Positions 13,201 to 24,429 of a stretch of 64,000 nt of DNA are shown here, one piece after another (within the stretch, counting starts at the first letter, position 1; each line of letters opens with the position of its first letter). A program made the position numbers and the translations under genes. Source of the stretch: Straminergon stramineum (Eukaryota; Streptophyta; Bryopsida; Hypnales; Calliergonaceae); contig OY987265.1 of NCBI GenBank assembly GCA_963920665.1, positions 31,005,001-31,069,000 of the forward strand. The letters are read 5' to 3'. The notes below the pieces were generated by a model, which had not been told where the DNA came from, did not search any database, and saw only the letters and a program-made list of their open reading frames with translations.

Positions 13201-14683
13201 AATATGATATCGTCATCTAGTAGATATGACTCCATTGCCCCCTTTCACTTTGTATTTAGCAACAATATAAAATGTCACAACATGATGCTTGCACTTTCAC
13301 AAATGAAAGATTGCACAGTCCTTAGTCAAACCTGCATAGATTCTACTATAGCCCCTAGAGCATTGTTAATTTCAAAGTACTAAGAGTAGAAGTATATAAC
13401 ATGAAATATATAGAAAATGAACAATCTCAACTTCCAACGCTAGCGGAAGGGGGAGGATTGACCTCCATTAAGTTAGTGTTGTTTAAATAGTATTCTAATG
13501 GATAACCATTTGTCCCATTATTCCATTGGAAGTCCCCCTACAACTATGTCCAAAATACTAATGGAACACAAACAAAAAACTAAATTATAAAAAATTCCAT
13601 GTCATTAGAGCTACAATTTTTGTCTTTAATTTATCTTTCAAGTGCAATAAAAAATAATATATCTACTAATTCCAAAAGCTCAATAAATTCGCCTCACTAT
13701 AAACACATTTAAAAAAATGTATAGTAGCATCTTTTGCCATTCATTCACCATTTCATACTAGTATCAGGTATAAAGGGGACGTATGTCATAAAATCTACCT
13801 CATGATGGAGGCAACAATGAGGATGACAATCATTCCTTGAGCCACATGCTTGTAAGGTAATGGGACCCTTTCAAGACATCAATGGGAATAAGCCTCTTGT
13901 AGGCAAAATTGTAATGGTATTGAATATTCAAGTTTTGAAATATATAGGACCATTACAATTTTGTCTATGATGGGCTTTCTTCCATTGGTATCATAATGGA
14001 CCCATTTACCTTGAATCTTTAGTGCCCAATTGACTATTATGCAATCACTCGGTGCTTGAAAATCAAATTTGTATAGGAATTAGATTTTGTAGTATGAAGT
14101 TCATATTTGAGCACTTTTAGTATGACTACTTTGTCAAAATCAAATTATAATTTGCACTTAGAGAATCCTCAAAATCCTCAAAATACATAGTTAAACACAC
14201 GTGCTTACATTGTGTACATTCATTGTGATGAGAAAGAAATTGACCAACAATGTAAAAGAAATGTGAGGACGAGAAAGAAATGGGGCAATTGACTTCTAGA
14301 GGATGAGAAGATAAAGAAAAGACATGCCATTTAGTTTTGTCACAAAAGATAAATCACATTTGAAAAAGAACATGCATTGTAGAAGTCTATGACTATACGA
14401 CTTTTAGTACAATGTGATATTTCAAAGCTTAATATTGCAATTGGTTTCTCAAAAAGATGTGTCCATGAGCATTGTAGATTTCTATGTCTTCCATTTCTCA
14501 TTCCATAATATTGACCCTAAATTTCTTGTAAAAGTTTGATTGTTGAATAATTCTTTACATATCACCATATGTTCTAAACAAATATGACTTCATAAAGTCA
14601 TTGAAAATGCTCTAAGACATTCAAGGGAGGACATATATAATATGTCATTTTTGAAATGCAAAGTACACTTAGAGATGAACCAA
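10271..14683. other. AT-rich intergenic DNA with dispersed repeats
   Basis: No gene recognised. It contains a run of 15 cytosines at 11903-11917. It also holds one copy (about 12450-12835, plus orientation) of a dispersed repeat family ending in a GGTCCTTAAGGGATCAAA-type terminus. Further copies lie at about 48420-48835 (plus), 49072-49490 (minus) and 41350-41600 (partial, minus). Confidence 0.5.
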
Positions 14684-14900
14684 CACTATAAGAAACCCAT
14701 GTTTTTGGTGACGTGTCTTGATTTTTTGGAACGTATTTTTTGGGATGCCCAATTCAACAAGCCCATGTTTTTATGTCAAGAAAAACATCGTGTTGATGTT
14801 TTTCTTGACATAAAAACATGGGCTTGTTGAATTGGGCATCCCAAAAAATACATTCCAAAAAATCAAGACACATCACCAAAAACACAAGTTTCTTATAGTG
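14684..14900. mobile_element. CACTA-type hairpin MITE
   Basis: A 217-bp near-perfect hairpin. It begins CACTATAAGAAAC and ends with the inverted form GTTTCTTATAGTG, and it is flanked by the 3-bp duplication CAA (14681-14683 and 14901-14903). CACTA transposons have CACTA ends and make 3-bp target duplications, so class and borders agree. The arms pair over about 100 bp each with only a few mismatches and almost no loop. It has no coding capacity and would depend on a transposase in trans. Confidence 0.9.
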
Positions 14901-14903
14901 CAA

Positions 14904-15169
14904 TTTGTAATAATTTTTTTTATCATTTTACCTCATAACTATTATTCACTCAATTAGTATGCTTCAAATGATCTCATCTTTTCACGTTTGATATATGTTC
15001 CATACAAACATCATGATTTTTTTAATGCCTTGTCCAATGCTCTCAAAAATTGTATAGTGTATGTATAGAAAGGACACATAAGCTTCTAATCAAATAATTT
15101 ATTAATACATTTTATATACAAATATTATTATTGATACATTTCAAACAAAAATTCAAGAATCTACCTTAT
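14904..15169. other. AT-rich spacer
   Basis: Low-complexity AT-rich sequence between the CACTA MITE and the next dispersed repeat; no feature seen. Confidence 0.4.
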
Positions 15170-15840
15170 CTTGGGCAGTAAGGTAGGAGTGCCTAAAGGA
15201 AGTATGAAGTACTTTACTTGTTCCACTCCCTCAAAAGTTGAATGACCCTAAAAAATTGATGATGCTATTAGAGTTTGTTTTTTTTTTTTTTTTTTTTTCA
15301 TTTTTGCCAAAGTGCCAAAGTGGCAATATTAAATGTTATAGTGGTGCTCCAAATTACAACATTCATCCACATATTGGATGTATAATATGGTTTTCATCCA
15401 CGATTCGGCAATTTCATGTAAGATTTTTTTTATTCAAAGTTGTTTGGAGATTTCATCCAAGTTTATTGACATTTTTATTGGCATTTTTTAGCCAAATTAT
15501 ATTTTTTGGTGCTATTTGGCACCCAAAAGCCAAAAAAAAGCCTTGAACGCTATTAGCAAATTGAAGAGAAATGCAATCCAAGTGGTTAGTAATCTTTTGA
15601 CATTCAAGTAATATTTTATAAATCTTCAAAGTTGAAAACCTACATGAGTTGTACTTAATACATGATTCACCTTGAATGGACACCCTTGATGTACAAAATG
15701 TCTCAACTTTCATTGGTTGCTTCAAAAAACTCCTCCACTCTCATTGTGGGGATTTTGAGTCTTAAAAGTGTTCATTCAAGGCAATTTTCTATGTGTTGGA
15801 TAATAGAAAGTGTTGCAATTAGGTGACTACTACCTTAACC
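15170..15840. repeat. Dispersed repeat copy, interrupted by a later insertion
   Basis: Sequence on both sides of the 15272-15548 insertion aligns with about 47035-47430. Shared blocks are GTTGAATGACC, GAAGAGAAATGCAA-like text, and ACAAAATGTCTCAACTTTCA followed by TTGGTTGCTTCAAAAA, then GTGTTGCAATTAGGTG. The copy at 47 kb lacks the insertion and so serves as the empty site. Class unknown. Confidence 0.7.
15272..15548. mobile_element. Short insertion with 8-bp target duplication (hAT-like MITE candidate)
   Basis: This 277-bp block is flanked on both sides by GCTATTAG (15264-15271 and 15549-15556). It is absent from the related copy at 47.1 kb, which reads GGTTATTAG at the same point. Eight-bp target duplications are typical of hAT elements. 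The ends show loose inverted similarity (TTTTGCCAAAGTGCCAAA near the left, reverse complement of TTTGGCACCCAAAAGCC near the right). The left end contains a run of 21 T residues (15278-15298). An alternative is a SINE or retro-inserted sequence with a poly-T on this strand. Confidence 0.6.
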
Positions 15841-17319
15841 TCCAAAGGTCCGTGCATCCCAAATGTAGATATGCCTTGGTCAACCTTGATTGTAACTTTC
15901 AAAATACCTATTTTTATATTTGATTTAAACTAAAAAAATTAATCTTGACAAGTTGTGTCTCTATTCCATATTTAGATTTTGAAGAAATTAAAAAGTTGAA
16001 AAAAACTATTACAATTGCTAGCTTTATGTGTTAGAATCCAAATTACACAATATTTTTTGTATTTCATTCATATTTTATCCTTTTCAATTATTTTGGAAAT
16101 TACAAAATCATATTTCTTATTCTATCCTTCATTTATATTAAAATATTCAAATCATTATCATATATTAGAATTGATATAATTTGATTTTCTTCATCAATTT
16201 TTTTGAAAAATCACAAAATTAATAGAAAAAAATTCTTTCACAAGTGAAAAACATCAAAATTTTACATACCACAATTATATAGAAGGATAAATTTAGCTTG
16301 ATGTTGGCATTCAATAGAAGAAAACTTTGTCACAATCATGTTGCACTAGTTGACATTTTTTGAAAATTGTGTTGTAGTCAACGTAGATTTTCTATTTTTT
16401 GTCATAGAACACGGAGAATGTCAACTTCCTCAACTTGACTATAACATGGTTTTTTCCTAGTGATTTGACATGAAAAACTATGGTAAGGGTTCTTTTGTTG
16501 TAAAATATAAAATAATTCAGTGATAAATATTAAAACCAATCTTTATTGCTACTTGTAACTCTTGAAAAAAATTCAAATTAATTCAATTTTTCCAAATATT
16601 TATCAATTTTTTTTCACTTTTTGCTACAAAATTTATAACATTAACAATTTTTCACAAAACAAAGTGATTCTTTCCACTGAGATAGACAATCCATTACAAT
16701 TACAACACATACTAAAAATATAAGATTGAAATTTGAACACAATTTAAAAGGATAAGTTTAGCTCATAAATGATATTTGACCATTTTGCAATGCCAGATCA
16801 GGTCCTTCAAGAGTCAAAGGGTTTAGTTAGAACCATGTTAGAGGTTCATTAAAGTGGTTACTCCTAAAACCACCATTAATTGCTATTGTGACTAATTACT
16901 ATTATTAGACTATTCAAATTTTTTTATCTTTTCTTGTTGGCAAGTGAAAAGAAGTTCCAATGCACCGAAGAACATGAAAATTAGATTATGTATCCAAAAA
17001 TTATAAAGGAACAAAGTTTGATTCTAGAAGCGTTTCTTCCACATAGGTACATAGTTGATTCTGGGGATGTACACAAAGTGAAGATGGCGGTTTAGGGTCT
17101 CTAGGGGGTGCCCACTGTACAGTACATGCTCTCACTCTCCATTAGCACCAAAGTGAATTCTTCTTCTCCTCCGGTCGGTCGGCCGACGGAAACACGTCAA
17201 CGGAAAATGGACGAACTATAGAATTATCACTGATTCCGTCCAACTGACAAACGACGACGACATCGGCCGTGCCAACCATACTTGCCTACCGAAAGTAGTC
17301 AACCAAAAGACGTACGTCA
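15841..17319. other. AT-rich intergenic DNA grading into the DCP1 promoter
   Basis: No gene seen. From about 17050 the composition rises sharply in GC. A block near 16340-16480 has a CACTAGGAAAAAACCATG-like inverted end, which may be a remnant of another CACTA-type element, but its partner end is unclear. Confidence 0.4.
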
Positions 17320-17694
17320 TGACTTGGCAGGGTCGGCGAGTGGGCGCCTGGGCGGCCAAGCAGACAAGCCGGCCAGCTGGGTTAGCCGGACCGCCAGGTG
17401 GAGATGCTTCTCCACACGACGACGACGACGGACAACAGGCATAAGTTACACCCTCGTCCTATCCCTCAGTCGCAGCACACACCTGCACAGTGCTCCTCGC
17501 TGACGACCCGGGCTCCTCCATCACTCGCTCGCCTTCTTCTGCCGTCGCAAGCATCCTCATCTCGACCCGCGCCTTGCTGTTCGTTGCTTAACGGTATCCG
17601 CATCTCTGAAGACCAGTTACTCGCTCCCCATACTTCTCGCCATTTCGTTCCCCGCCCGAAATTGCCCTGTTCTATCACTCACATACCCAAGCAG
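17320..17694 (+). promoter_or_regulatory. Promoter and distal 5' UTR of left DCP1 copy
   Basis: GC-rich sequence immediately outside the identical inverted arm. It aligns in order, with gaps, to the region outside the right arm (31378-31677). The colinear anchors are TGACTTGGCA (17320-17329), CCGGCCAGCTGGG (17369-17381), GGAGATGCTTCTCC (17400-17413), CTGCCGTCGCAAGCATCC (17539-17556) and TCGCCATTTCGTTCCCC (17637-17653). The left copy has about 41 extra bases just before the arm border. The alignment was made by eye. Confidence 0.65.
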
Positions 17695-17868
17695 CCTGCG
17701 CGATTCCTCGCATCCCCGTTCGAGGGAGTGGTGCCGGTTCTGGAGAACACGAGAGCGGTTGAGGGGTGTATCTGCAGGGAAGAAGCTCGATTTGTATGTG
17801 ACGCGGGGCTGGGACGCGAGGGAGGAGGCTATTAGGGCTCCGACGTTGCTGGCTGGCTGGCTCCATCC

Positions 17869-20800
17869 ATGGCGCAGAACGGGAAGCCGCTCCCTCCGCA
17901 GCTGGACCAGAACAGCACGAAGGAGCTCAACCTCACCGTGCTGCAGCGCATGGACCGCCATGTGGAGGACATTCTCACCACCGCCGCGCACGTCACGTTC
18001 TACCAGTTCGACGTCGACGCCAGCCAATGGGTAGGAATTGGGGTGGATTGATTGCCGCGGGATGGGAGGGCAGTGGTGGCCAATTGAGTTTAGGGGTTAG
18101 AGGGTCGGCCGCGGTTGATTGTCGTGGAGGCATTTTGTTTGGTGGAACCGGAATTAGGCCGTGTTCGAGTGGAAGGAAATGTTGTCGTCTGGGATGGTGG
18201 CGGCAGTGTTGTGTGTTTGGAATGCTTTCTGTTGAGAGGGCAGCGTTTCGTGGATCGGATTGGGCGTTTAGCCCCGTGCGTTGTTGTTCGGTAGGGTTTG
18301 CGGAGGGTAGGTTGATTTGCGCGAGTTCTGGCCTAGTCGAGTACGAGGAAATCGGAGGGACACACACCGTAGAAATTTACGAGGATTGGTTGTGATGGCC
18401 TGCTCGTACGCTTTCTCTGATGTTTATGAGGTGGGAGTGATTGAAACAGGGGGTTTGGCTGTGAGGAGTGCGTGTTTGGATCGTCTTGTCTGCAGCAGTT
18501 TAGGGTTGTGATCGGACACGGCACGGAATGGTAGATTAGGGTGTGCGTCTGTCATTACTAGCCAATGTATGAGGAGAGTTGCAGTTGGGATCACTCTAGG
18601 GCGTATTTTCCATTCGATAAATAATATAACATATGCCGGGTTTGGATTCGAATGAATGTGAGGCGATGCGCTAACAGGTCTTTTTCCTTGCTGTTGGCTT
18701 TCAGAGTCGCAAGGATGTGGAGGGTTCCCTTTTCGTAGTGAAAAGGTGAGGCATCGTTTCTGCTCCTCTGCAGCCTGCCTGTTTCAATTTAGTTACAGCT
18801 GGACTATGATGCACTGTCCGTGGGAGGTTGGTGAGTTGGTGAGTGACGTGTGGAGACTTTGTTTGCAGGCGGACGCAGCCGCGTTTCCAGTTCATAGTGA
18901 TGAATCGGCGAAGTACAGGTGAGTGTTTGTGGTGCACCAAGAGGCCAGGATGTGTGTCAGAGAATTGGAATATAATGATCAGAGGCTTACTGGAATGTGG
19001 GGGATGCTCCCTCTCTCTTTGGCTGTTGAATATGGGGAACCAGGTGTTGTATTCTCATACTGGCAGAGTGGTGGTTTCGTTGTTTTGATTCGAGTTCCAC
19101 AATAGGGTGTCCATGTCGGATTTGGAGGGGAGTGTGTCATGTAGCCATTGTGGTGGAGCTTGTCTCGAATGGAAGTGAAGTGTGGCAATTAGGTTTGGAA
19201 ATGGATCTCTGGTTGTTGATTGTTGTTTGTGGACTTGCGAACAGACAATTTGGTGGAGAATCTGTTGGGTGATTTCGAGTACGAAGTGCAATCGCCGTAT
19301 CTTCTGTACCGCAATGCCACGCAGGAAGTGAATGGCATCTGGTTCTACAATCCGCGGGAGTGTGAAGACGTTGCCAACCTCTTCCAGAGGTAGTCTCTTC
19401 TGGTCTCTGTTCGGTTGCAATTCAGCGGTATTTTTATTGATGGACGTGGTGATCCGCCCATCTTTCTGCTTTGTTCAGACGATGGCGGTCATTGTTGCCT
19501 GAGTACCTTATGTCTGAGTTTAAGCTGCTGCCAGCGTTTGCTAGAGTTAAGTTTGCTTGCACAATGACAGAAGATCTATCGACTTGTTTGCATTTTACAT
19601 CGCTTTAGGTTTATAGTTTGGCGACTCTGGGCCGGGTATATGATCAGAATGTCTGGATAGGTCCACGCTTTGTTGTTGGAATCGGGACCGTGCTCATTGA
19701 TGTAATCCAGGGTCAAAAGTATCATGTTGTGCAAGTGTCGTTGGTGACATGGGTGCGATTCTGATGGATGCCTTGAATTTGGGCTGGTTCAGGATCTTGA
19801 CTGCCTTTTCGAAACCTCCACCAAGACCGAGACTGATTCCCACCAGGTCTGTATTCTGAAAGAATTCTTTCCTGTTTCGCAGGGGACTAGGGTGGTTTGC
19901 GTTTCGATAGGGTTCTATGGCTAATTAGTGACAGAATTTTCTCGTGATTTGGCATGGATTTGCTGTTGGCCATGAACATGGCCGTGCATGAATGTGGGCT
20001 TGTGTGTCGACGTTCAAATCGACGTGTACGATCCATTCGACCATCTATGTGGAATACTTGAATCTGCTGATCGGAGCATACTTTCCTGAAGCGGTAACAG
20101 TTTGCATGATGCGTGCCGCGTGCAGCTCAGAGTTTTTGGAACTTGAGTCCGTTCCAACAGCGTCCCACTTGGAGGGTCCCCTGGAGCGTGGGCCCATCGC
20201 TTCTGCAACACTCCCTGAGATCAACCAGGACGAGCCTCTGGAGCGATTCTTCGTATGCTATCTGCACCCCTATCTTGGTTGTTGTGCGATGCGATGTTTT
20301 ATTTCCCGACTTTGTTGGTGCTGCTCTACTTTGGGAGTGCTTGAGATGCAAGAATTTTTTGTTCCTGTAATTGACTGGATATCGTTGTGATTGTTGCAGC
20401 AGAACACAACGCGCATCAGCGCGCCCGACTCCATTCCCACATCAGCATCCCGCCCTCCTCTAGCTCACTCGGCGCAATCTCGGACCGCCATGTCCGCTCC
20501 TCCCACCCTGACGCCCATGCCCATGCCCTCGATCATTTCACCGACTACGGCGGCTCTCCCGCTGACTTCGTTAGCCACCTCCCTGCCGCAGGATTCGTCC
20601 GACGGTGCCCCTGCAGCTCGTGCAACTCTGATCAAGCCCTCGTTCTTCGTCCCTCCCCCTCTGTCGTCTTCTTCGAGTGCCCCAAACGTGCCCCTCGTTC
20701 CTTCCACAACCTCGATGCAACCTTCGCATGGGACTCCGTTGCTGCAGCCGTTCCCTCCTCCGAATCCGCCGCTTTCGCTTGCTCCGGCCATGCAGCACAG

Positions 20801-21157
20801 CGGGCCAATAACGAGGGATGGAGTTCGAGAAGCGCTGATTCGCCTGGCGAAGGTACATGTTGTGCTCCGTTGAATGGTATTATTATTCACTTTGGGGGAT
20901 AGGGCCAGTGTGTTTCCGGTGTGTGGGGCTGGTGCGATTGTTGCGAGGGGAAACTTGTTTTGGGTGGTTTCGCTCGACGCATTGTTATGTTCATGGAGGA
21001 AGTTCATCGTTTGGGATCAAGTTGTTTTTTGTGCAGGGGAGTGATGATTTTGTGGTTTCTTAGAGTGGAAGTGTAATTCGAAAGTGTGGTTGTGGTGCAG
21101 AGCGACAGTTTCATAGACATGGTGTATCGAGAGATGATGGCTTCGCACAGTTTTTGA
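17869..21157 (+). CDS. DCP1: mRNA-decapping enzyme subunit DCP1, left copy
   Basis: DCP1 activates the DCP2 decapping enzyme in cytoplasmic P-bodies, committing mRNA to 5'-3' decay. Eight exons join in frame: 17869-18030, 18705-18745, 18869-18918, 19245-19389, 19793-19846, 20126-20252, 20400-20852 and 21101-21157. This gives 362 residues, about the length of plant DCP1 proteins. Residues from about 10 to 135 form the EVH1-like DCP1 domain. Visible blocks are LNLTVLQRMDRHVEDI, VTFYQFDVDASQW, SRKDVEGSLFVVKR, FQFIVMNRRS, and VNGIWFYNPRECEDVANLFQ at the end of exon 4. Residues 194-330 are a Pro/Ser-rich linker. The C terminus (ITRDGVREALIRLAK, then SDSFIDMVYREMM) matches the DCP1 trimerisation helix region. 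All introns are GT-AG. Exon 7 has a tandem cagcag acceptor. A full second copy lies inverted at 27915-31203. Confidence 0.93.
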
Positions 21158-21668
21158 TACATGTGAAGTGCGAAGGCAGAGGAGATTTCCGCGACGTTTG
21201 GCATCTCTGGTTTGCCTCGGAAGTCGAACGTGCTGTAGTCTGTATGGAGCTCAGTGAGAAGCATATCGAGGTTGCTATATAGGAGATCAGATGATGTTTC
21301 TGAAAGTGTCTCGCATTTTTGTGCCCGTATTGAAGCACAGATTTGCGGGAATGAGGGCGTCAGACCTTGTACAGCAGTTTAGAACAGTTTTGTTGATAGT
21401 GAAATGGGACGATGTGGGTATAGTTCTGATTTTTTAAGCAATACAAGGAATCCAGGGACTCCAGTACCAGAGGAATATCTTGGTTTGTAACAGTAGCCAA
21501 CCTAGTAGACCAGCGCTTGATTGCACTCTAGAATTGCACACTTGATACTCCATGTGAAGGCGCCTCCATTATGTTATTTTTGCGAACTCTATGGTTACGT
21601 CGCAGATTAGCTTTCATTGGGAATGTCGTCGCTGACACCCGGGAGTCTTGGTTACGCACATGTTTTGC
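21158..21668 (+). other. 3' flank of DCP1 inside the inverted arm
   Basis: Probable 3' UTR and downstream sequence of the left DCP1 copy. It keeps moderate GC up to the arm border and has no convincing ORF. Confidence 0.4.
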
Positions 21669-24229
21669 GAGGATGCACTTGTTATATGGAGTTATGATTT
21701 CCTTGGGAGAAACGTATTGATCTCGTTTATTGAGTGTATGTGTGAATGTGGGTTTTACTTTTTACTGGTTGTTTATTTGCTTCGTTGTAATTGGCATGGG
21801 CACGTTCTATGATTTTAATAAGTGTTTGTTATTATCTCTTCAAAATAACGGAAGCGAGGTGGGTTTTTTATTATACCTCAATCCTCGCTCTTGACGGAAT
21901 CCTCTTGTAGTGTGTTGTTCAACGTGCTTGTGCGTAAAAATAACAAAACAAAATCTGGGTCGATTTCTTAAAGTCAATTTTTGGTTTGATGTTCTTCAAA
22001 TTTTTGTATAAGGTGTGAACATGTTTTTCTAATTGGGAATATAATTTTTTTTCTGATATTGTCCAAATGAAAAGTTATGCTACCTTGAACACTTTTCAGA
22101 TAACCTTTGGTAACATGTGTTGAACACCTCTCTTATTAAATTTGGTAGGTATGTAACTTATATAATACAAGGTGCAAATGTCAAAAAATTTACCCATGTA
22201 TAGTGTGAAAATCTCACTCTAGGAGTTAAGGATTGTTGGACCTATTGGGCAAGGTTGAAAAAAAACTTGTTCTTCTAATTTCAAACATTATAATCTTTCA
22301 ATCTGTGTGGTCAAAGTTTCTGAAATTTTTTTCACACATTACCGTAGTAGTTTAGTATAAATTTGTATGGTTGAGTTTTGATAAAAACTTAATTATTTAT
22401 TTATTTTAATCTGCTAAAAATAGCAGTATTTCACAATTTTTGCCCCAAATATGCCTCTAGGTTTTGGGGGTTAAAGTATCATGAATTTGTATCAAATATA
22501 TACCATTCTTAATAAATCTTTGTTTTCATAAACAATGTCATAGGACAAAACATTTTAGTATAAAGAAATTTTTCTCCTCATTGTATATTTAGAAATGTGT
22601 TTAAAGATCTTCAAATTTAGACATTTGTAAAGTGACTATTTCAAAGTTTAATAAAAGTAAAATAAATCAAGAATAATAGAAATTTAAGTTTAGAAGCTTC
22701 ATTTTGTTAAATTTTCTCAATGCGAATGAACTCATCTTGAATCCACACCTTAACTTAGTAAGGATGCTATAGACCAAAGTGGTCCAATGGATGATAAAGA
22801 ATTCTCCCATGTGAGATAGAAGTGGGATTATTCATCCTTGGAATTCTGTGCAAAAAAGGGGAGGTCTTGCACAGTAGTATGACCTCCATCGAATACTTTT
22901 GTTTACTTTTAAGTGGATGATTCACATTGTTTCAAAAAAGAAGATTTCCACAGTGACCAACTTGTCTATACGGGGTTAAGTTAGGCTATTTGTTTTGTTT
23001 GTTTGTATCTTATGTTGAGATCTCCGACACCATTCATTCCCTGGTCGCATTCTTGGTACTATTGGAAAGCTCTCTATGAGTAGGGGTGTCTAGGCTTTGA
23101 TTCGTGGTGTTTGGATCTTCCACAAAAATGATCTTTAATGTCAATTTTTTTATGAGTTAAAAAATTTTAAAATTACTTTTACTTTTATTTTGGTTGTGGC
23201 AATTGCAAGAAGCACCCTAGTATCAATTATAGTCCTAATAATCTGAAACAAGAAGCTATACTAAAAGTTTCTCCATGTACCATCCATACTATATCGTGCT
23301 TTATCAAATGAGTTGACTAAAATATTTTTAATGTATTTTGTAATTTGGCTTTCATTTCCCAATAAATTGTACATTCAACATGGTAATTACATCTTAGTGT
23401 ATGCAAGTAAACAATTAAACATTCTCCAATTTACTAATTTGACATATTCTTGGTCGGATTTATTGGAAATGAATATTTCAGATTCTCTATTAAGGCATTC
23501 TTTGGCCATCATTGAAAAAATTATGAAAATTTGAAGAGTTAAAAATAGTTGTAACCAAGACCCTGCACTCTCCTCATTCGAGGCAAGAATATGTATAAGT
23601 TTTAGGAACGGGTAATAGTTAGTTGCAATCATCGCCAATTTGACTATGCAATATACGATGGAAGCACCCAGAACCATCAAAAATAAGCAGTTTACATTAG
23701 TCAGAGGCACCTTTTGCTGGAAAAATATTTCTGTAACATCGACAACTGAAAAGCTTGAATTTAAAAAAAGAAGAAAAAAAGAATTTTACGGATATGTCAT
23801 ATATTTCCTATGAATTTTCAATGTGGAAAATCCCTACACCAATCAAGCTTTTGCATAGATGGACCTAAAATCAGAACTTGACAAACTCAACATCTGAAGT
23901 CAAAATCTGGCAAATTCAACTATCAAATAATAGAAATAAATAAGGGGACAATTTTGAGACAAGGTAGACCTACACCTAAATGCAACACCAGCAGCATTTA
24001 AAGGGAACTCTCGTATGCATGAACGGGAACACGGACGCTTCGCTCTTCCAAGATTCCTACTAACTTAACTAAAAACCAACCGCATACCGACAGGCTATCC
24101 GACCTCACCACAGGTTAAACCTCGACGTGAAGAACACAAAGAGGTCAAGAAATTAATACTCTTCACAGCTAGACAAATATCCTCGAAACTAAAAATCAAC
24201 TATGAAAAAAGCAAAGAATAATAAACAGC
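21254..24229. repeat. First copy of a 2,976-bp exact direct duplication around the gap
   Basis: It is repeated at 24430-27405 with a constant offset of 3,176; shared open frames are identical. It spans the end of the left inverted arm plus the whole AT-rich spacer. It ends at the gap, one base past the position at which the inverted arm starts in the second copy. This looks like two overlapping contigs that were scaffolded instead of merged. Confidence 0.9.
21669..24229. other. Spacer between the inverted arms (first printing)
   Basis: AT-rich from about 21900. It includes a copy (about 22220-22480) of the dispersed repeat also seen near 280-560 and 35080-35300. A minus-strand ORF at 23387-23710 (107 codons; hydrophobic start, LFLTLQIFIIFSMMAKECL) matches nothing I recognise. 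The last 230 bp before the gap are GC-richer. No gene is supported. Confidence 0.5.
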
Positions 24230-24429
24230 NNNNNNNNNNNNNNNNNNNNNNNNNNNNNNNNNNNNNNNNNNNNNNNNNNNNNNNNNNNNNNNNNNNNNNN
24301 NNNNNNNNNNNNNNNNNNNNNNNNNNNNNNNNNNNNNNNNNNNNNNNNNNNNNNNNNNNNNNNNNNNNNNNNNNNNNNNNNNNNNNNNNNNNNNNNNNNN
24401 NNNNNNNNNNNNNNNNNNNNNNNNNNNNN
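24230..24429. other. Assembly gap (200 N)
   Basis: A run of exactly 200 N, a conventional placeholder size. The flanking sequences are exact direct copies, so the true gap is probably negative (overlapping contigs) and no sequence need be missing. Confidence 0.95.

Larger units (their letters stand above)
17695..21668. repeat. Left arm of 3,974-bp inverted repeat
   Basis: The reverse complement of this arm is found at 27404-31377. Every position pair checked sums to 49072, and all shared open frames are identical between arms. The arm carries the complete DCP1 coding region plus about 170 bp of leader and about 510 bp after the stop. The outer border (17695) and inner border (21668) are sharp. 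Confidence 0.95.

Noticed and set aside
14642..14830. 62-codon ORF at the CACTA MITE
   Set aside because: It reads into one hairpin arm and back; the sequence is explained by the MITE.
20465..21007. 180-codon ORF antisense to DCP1 exon 7 (and its mirror at 28065-28607)
   Set aside because: The sense frame encodes the DCP1 linker and C terminus with good splice sites. The antisense frame runs beyond the exon and matches no family.
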